Shown: one piece after another, positions 60,601 to 64,000 of the stretch
How positions within the stretch are numbered: position 1 is the stretch's first letter
Layout: each line of letters starts with the position of its first letter
Translations under genes and position numbers: made by a program
NCBI GenBank assembly: GCA_048158365.1
Contig: JBLLNL010000010.1
Origin: Azoarcus_F sp048158365
GTDB lineage: Bacteria; Pseudomonadota; Gammaproteobacteria; Burkholderiales; Rhodocyclaceae
Strand: one strand, 5' to 3'
DNA length: 64,000 nucleotides
Notes under the pieces: model-generated
What the model saw: only the letters and a program-made list of their open reading frames with translations
Databases searched by the model: none
What the model was told of the DNA's origin: nothing

Positions 60601-61680
60601 CAGAACTTCTCCGCTGGCGTCCCCGACGTCGATGCCGTGTCCGAACTGATGCAGCGCGTGCGAGCGTGGGGTCGGGAACTCGGTTTCGATTCGGTCGCAG
60701 TGACCGGTGTCGACCTCGCCGCCGCGGAACCGGGGCTGGCCGACTGGCTGGCGCAGGGCTTCCATGGCGACATGGATTATATGGCGCGTCATGGCATGAA
60801 GCGGGCCAGGCCGGCCGAACTCGTTCCCGGCACGCTGCGGGTGATCAGCACGCGCATGAGTTACTGGCCGGATGCGGCCGATGCGGCGCGAATCCTGGAC
60901 GACCCGACCCGTGCCTATGTATCGCGCTACGCGCTGGGGCGCGATTATCACAAACTGATGCGCAACCGCCTCCAGCAACTTGCCGATCGCATCGCCGTTG
61001 CGATGCCGCATGGCCATCGGGTATTCGTCGACTCCGCGCCGGTCCTCGAAGTCGAACTGGCGAGCCGGGCCGGTCTGGGCTGGCGCGGCAAGCACACGCT
61101 GCTGCTCGATCGCTCGGCCGGCTCGATGTTCTTCCTGGGCGAGATCTTCACCGATCTGCCCTTGCCGGTGGATGAACCTCAGTCCGATCATTGCGGCCGC
61201 TGCACCGCCTGCATCGATGCCTGTCCCACCGGGGCGATCGTCGCCCCCTATCGGGTCGATGCCCGGCTGTGCATCTCCTATCTGACGATCGAGCTGAAGG
61301 GGCCCATTCCGGACGCATTGCGACCCTCGATCGGCAACCGGATCTACGGCTGTGACGACTGTCAGCTGGCGTGCCCGTGGAACCGTTTCGCGCATTTGAC
61401 CGACGAGGGTGACTTTGCGCCCCGCAACGACCTGGACCAGGCTTCGCTGATCGAACTGTTCGCCTGGACCGAGGCGGATTTTCTGGAGCGTCTTGCCGGC
61501 AGTGCGATACGTCGCATCGGTTTCGAGCGCTGGTCGCGCAACATCGCGGTCGCGCTCGGCAATGCGCCGACCAGCCCGGCCGTCATCGCAGCCCTGCAGG
61601 CACGCTGCGGGGACGCGTCCGAACTGTTGCGCGAACACGTGGCGTGGGCGCTCGAGCGGCATCGGATCGGGACGCCCTGA
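60583..61680 (+). CDS. queG: Epoxyqueuosine reductase
   Basis: This 365-residue cobalamin- and [4Fe-4S]-dependent enzyme carries out the last step of queuosine synthesis in tRNA. It has the N-terminal domain with GFHGDMDYMARHGMKRA, RYALGRDYHKLMR, and two ferredoxin-like cluster motifs CGRCTACIDACPTGAI and GCDDCQLACPWN, plus a HEAT-like C-terminus. The start is uncertain: GTG 60583 gives 22 residues ahead of the conserved helix; ATG 60649 would start almost at it. It is divergent from tsaE. Confidence 0.93.
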   Translation: MNELDHQNFSAGVPDVDAVSELMQRVRAWGRELGFDSVAVTGVDLAAAEPGLADWLAQGFHGDMDYMARHGMKRARPAELVPGTLRVISTRMSYWPDAADAARILDDPTRAYVSRYALGRDYHKLMRNRLQQLADRIAVAMPHGHRVFVDSAPVLEVELASRAGLGWRGKHTLLLDRSAGSMFFLGEIFTDLPLPVDEPQSDHCGRCTACIDACPTGAIVAPYRVDARLCISYLTIELKGPIPDALRPSIGNRIYGCDDCQLACPWNRFAHLTDEGDFAPRNDLDQASLIELFAWTEADFLERLAGSAIRRIGFERWSRNIAVALGNAPTSPAVIAALQARCGDASELLREHVAWALERHRIGTP

Positions 61681-61815
61681 TCCTGCAGTACTGTATCGAT
61701 GCCTGCTCGCATTCTTCGTCTGGCGCGACCGCGTGGTTCGATCGAGAACAACGTGGGCATCTGGTCAGACAGGGGTGCCGTGCGCACGTCTCCTGGTGGA
61801 ACGCGGCCGTCGCGC

Positions 61816-62670
61816 TCAACCGTCCTGACCGGTCGCGATCGGGCGTGCCGGATCGGCGCACCATTCGCTCCACGAGCCTGCATAGAGCCGTGTGCCGGAG
61901 AAGCCCGCATGTTCCATCGCGAGCAGGTTGTGGCAGGCGGTGACGCCGGAGCCGCATTGATGCACGACCTGCGACGGAACATGCTCCCGCAGCAGTGAGA
62001 GGAACTCGGAGCGCAATTGCTGCGACGACTTGAAATGGCCGGATTCGAGATTGTCGCGGAAGAAGCGATTGATCGCGCCCGGGATGTGCCCCCCGACCGG
62101 GTCCAGCGTCTCGTTCTCGCCGCGGAAACGGTCGGGGCTGCGCGCGTCGATGATGCACATGTCGGGATGGTGCAGGTGGGCCATGACATGATCCAGATCG
62201 ACCATCAGCGGCTGCAGGGTCGGCTTGTAGCGTACCGGTCGACGGGCCGGAACGAGGGTTTCGAGCGGCTGGGAATCGTCGCGCCAGGCCCCGAATCCGC
62301 CATCGAGCACCGCCACCTTGTGGTGCCCCAGCCAGCGCAGTAGCACCCAAAGGCGTGCCGCGAACATTCCGCCCGCGTCGTCATAGGCGACGACCTGGGC
62401 ATCGTTGCTGATGCCGAGCCGACCGAGCCGCTCGACCAGACCTTCCGGATCGGGCAGCGGATGGCGCCCGTTCGTGCCGGTCATCGATCCGGCCAGATCC
62501 TCGTCCAGATGCATGAAGATCGCGCCGGGGATGTGTCCCGCGGCATAGGCGGCGCGTCCGAACTCCGGATCGGTCAGCTCATGACGGCAGTCGACCACGC
62601 ACCAGCCCGGATCATCCAGATGTCGGGTCAGCTCGCGAACGCCGATGAGAATGTGAAACGCGTCGCTCAT
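61816..62670 (-). CDS. Thiosulfate / 3-mercaptopyruvate sulfurtransferase (two rhodanese domains)
   Basis: This 284-residue protein has two rhodanese domains: an inactive N-terminal one (VVDCRHELTDPEFGRAAYAA, HIPGAIFMHLDEDL) and an active C-terminal one with Cys239 in HQCGSGVTACHNLLAM. The loop CGSGVTA is typical of 3-mercaptopyruvate sulfurtransferases (SseA), while CRKGVTA marks thiosulfate types, so the first activity is likely. ATG 62670 overlaps the stop of the gene upstream by ATGA. Confidence 0.9.
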   Translation of the reverse strand: MSDAFHILIGVRELTRHLDDPGWCVVDCRHELTDPEFGRAAYAAGHIPGAIFMHLDEDLAGSMTGTNGRHPLPDPEGLVERLGRLGISNDAQVVAYDDAGGMFAARLWVLLRWLGHHKVAVLDGGFGAWRDDSQPLETLVPARRPVRYKPTLQPLMVDLDHVMAHLHHPDMCIIDARSPDRFRGENETLDPVGGHIPGAINRFFRDNLESGHFKSSQQLRSEFLSLLREHVPSQVVHQCGSGVTACHNLLAMEHAGFSGTRLYAGSWSEWCADPARPIATGQDG

Positions 62671-63029
62671 TCGGTCGCCTCGGGTTCGGCCGCGAGCCAG
62701 GTGCGCGCCTCGGTCTCGTCGTCGAACACGAGCACCTCGGCGGCGACGAAAAGCTGGGTCACCCAGGCGCTCCAGGTCATCCATTGATCGTCGGTCAATA
62801 CTGCGATCCGACCGAAGTCGTGCGTATGCTCACGCGAGAACTTGATCTCTTCCCATGCGACGTCCAGCGTGAATCCCGCCATTTCGCGCAGATCGAAGAG
62901 CAGGTTCACCGGCCCCTCGAACTTGACCTTGTAGTTGACCAGTTCCTCGAACTCCTTGTAGTCGGCCAGCGTGAACTCACCGAAAACGGTCAATGACACG
63001 AGCTTGTCGTTATGGTCGATTGCGATCAT
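62667..63029 (-). CDS. STAS/SpoIIAA-like protein
   Basis: This 120-residue cytoplasmic protein is of the SpoIIAA-like family, with the beta-alpha pattern VSLTVFGEFTLADYKEFEEL, VNLLFDLREMAGFTLDVAWE and FGRIAVLTDDQWMTWSAW. A GGAGA site precedes ATG 63029. The members bind hydrophobic ligands in structures I recall; the role is unknown. It is translationally coupled to the sulfurtransferase gene. Confidence 0.8.
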   Translation of the reverse strand: MIAIDHNDKLVSLTVFGEFTLADYKEFEELVNYKVKFEGPVNLLFDLREMAGFTLDVAWEEIKFSREHTHDFGRIAVLTDDQWMTWSAWVTQLFVAAEVLVFDDETEARTWLAAEPEATE

Positions 63030-63214
63030 CGCGGTCTCCGGAAGTTTATTGGCATGAAACCCACTATATCCGTTGCGTGATCCCGATTCAAATGATGCGC
63101 GGATCGGTGCCCGGGTCGGGCGTCGGTCGCGGTATGCACCACCGTGGGCGCGGCTACCCGACTGCGCGGGTTCGCGGTAGGCTTCCACCGATGAGTGACG
63201 GATGGGGGTGCGGC

Positions 63215-64000
63215 ATGCGCTATGTTCTGGCGCTGGATCAGGGTACGACCAGTTCGCGCGCGATGGTGTTCGACGAGCAGGGATGCGTGTGCGGTGCTGC
63301 ACAGCGCAGCTTTGCCCAGCGCTATCCGCAGCCGGGCTGGGTCGAACACGACCCGGAGGAGATCCTGCGGACGCAGTTCGACTGCGCCTGCGCGGCACTG
63401 GTCGAGGCCGGAATCGAAGCGATGCAACTCGCGGCCCTGGGCATCACCAACCAGCGCGAAACCACGATCCTTTGGGAGCGGGCGACCGGTCGCGCAATTG
63501 CGCCGGCGATCGTTTGGCAGGACAGACGCACTGCCGCCGACTGCGACCGGCTCAGGGCGTGTGGCGCCGATGCGATGGTGCGCGAGCGGACCGGTCTCGA
63601 ACTCGATGCGTATTTTTCGGCCACCAAGCTCGCGTGGCTGCTGAACGAAGTGCCCGGGGCGCGCGCACGTGCGTTGCGCGGGGAGCTGGCGTTCGGCACG
63701 GTCGACAGCTGGTTGATCTGGCATCTGACCGGCGGGGCGGTGCACGTGACCGATCCGGGCAATGCCGCACGCACGATGTTGTACGACATCCACAGGCTCG
63801 ACTGGGACGATGACCTGCTCGATCTGTTCGACATACCGCGTACCGTGCTGCCGCGGGTCGTCGACAGCATTGGCGTATGCGGCGAGACGCAAGCCGACGT
63901 GCTGGGGGCGGCGGTGCCGATCGCGGGCATCGGCGGCGATCAGCAGGCTGCGACTTTCGGTCAGGCCTGCTTCACCCCCGCCATGGCGAAGAACACCTAC
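63215..64000 (+). CDS. glpK: Glycerol kinase, N-terminal part (cut by window end)
   Basis: The first 262 residues of a FGGY-family kinase that phosphorylates glycerol to sn-glycerol 3-phosphate are present. Motifs are YVLALDQGTTSSRAMVFD, GWVEHDPEEIL, GITNQRETTILWER, AIVWQDRRTA, GTVDSWLIWHLTGG and IAGIGGDQQAATFGQACF. ATG 63215 with a G-rich stretch before it is chosen; ATG 63191 in the same frame would add eight residues. The frame is open to the last base. Confidence 0.93.
   Translation, partial: MRYVLALDQGTTSSRAMVFDEQGCVCGAAQRSFAQRYPQPGWVEHDPEEILRTQFDCACAALVEAGIEAMQLAALGITNQRETTILWERATGRAIAPAIVWQDRRTAADCDRLRACGADAMVRERTGLELDAYFSATKLAWLLNEVPGARARALRGELAFGTVDSWLIWHLTGGAVHVTDPGNAARTMLYDIHRLDWDDDLLDLFDIPRTVLPRVVDSIGVCGETQADVLGAAVPIAGIGGDQQAATFGQACFTPAMAKNTY

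Noticed and set aside
60601..61662. Upstream extension of the tsaE frame
   Set aside because: The frame is open to 61662, but the extra part is opposite queG and unlike any TsaE; ATG 60600 gives the normal length.
1..64000. CRISPR arrays, rRNA, tRNA genes or a prophage
   Set aside because: No regularly spaced repeats, no rRNA or tRNA-like sequence and no phage structural or integrase genes were recognised on reading both strands.

Overview
The window is a high-GC stretch of chromosome with the gene order and gene content of a betaproteobacterium. The block folE2-dxs-ispA-xseB next to a Rieske oxygenase, the block ispH-fkpB-lspA-ileS-ribF, the amiC-tsaE/queG junction and an outer-membrane phospholipase A all suggest this. 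I cannot name a genus. No rRNA, tRNA or CRISPR array was seen. Gene density is high, but several gene remnants and palindromic repeat elements show local decay and transposition.

Layout. 0-16 kb is accessory and envelope-related: a broken AI-2E transporter, a lipase-like hydrolase, a two-gene RND efflux pump, an MFS remnant, a patatin plus GntP permease pair, a three-domain NlpE/META/DUF4377 lipoprotein, a beta-barrel protein, outer-membrane phospholipase A, a large membrane alpha/beta hydrolase, a PhoU-like remnant and a ceramidase-like membrane protein. 17-26.5 kb is a tightly packed operon for the protocatechuate 4,5-cleavage pathway (galD-ligJ-ligK-ligI-ligA-ligB-ligC-aldo/keto reductase-pobA), with a divergent LysR regulator. 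26.5-36 kb holds a TetR regulator with an extra N-terminal helix-turn-helix and, divergent from it, a hydroxycinnamate side-chain operon: aromatic-acid binding protein, feruloyl-CoA synthase, crotonase, thiolase, SDR, 4-hydroxybenzoyl-CoA thioesterase and acyl-CoA dehydrogenase. 36-41 kb holds MscS, two divergent L,D-transpeptidases and MltB. 41-47.5 kb is a complete oligopeptide-type ABC importer with unusual architecture. 47.7-64 kb is largely housekeeping: folE2, dxs, ispA, xseB, a Rieske oxygenase, ispH, fkpB, lspA, ileS, ribF, amiC, tsaE, queG, a sulfurtransferase, a SpoIIAA-like protein and the start of glpK.

How the genes work together. The two aromatic operons together encode a near-complete route from p-coumarate to central metabolism. 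The acid is activated by Fcs, hydrated, oxidised and thiolysed to 4-hydroxybenzoyl-CoA plus acetyl-CoA. The thioesterase then gives 4-hydroxybenzoate, and PobA gives protocatechuate. LigAB opens the ring, LigC and LigI give the dicarboxylate, GalD and LigJ give 4-carboxy-4-hydroxy-2-oxoadipate, and LigK splits this to pyruvate and oxaloacetate. The enzymes are supported by motifs; the linked pathway is inference from gene order. Vanillate O-demethylase and the membrane parts of the ABC importer are not in the window.

Most unusual items. A 169-bp palindromic element with perfect 22-bp ends supplies the last codons and stop of one L,D-transpeptidase gene. A 54-bp partial copy of its right end lies at 11.14 kb beside a broken gene. 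A second, unrelated 181-bp element with perfect 26-bp ends abuts folE2. Other oddities are the TetR with two DNA-binding modules, an Asp at the usual catalytic Asn of phospholipase A, and the enlarged peptide-importer permeases.
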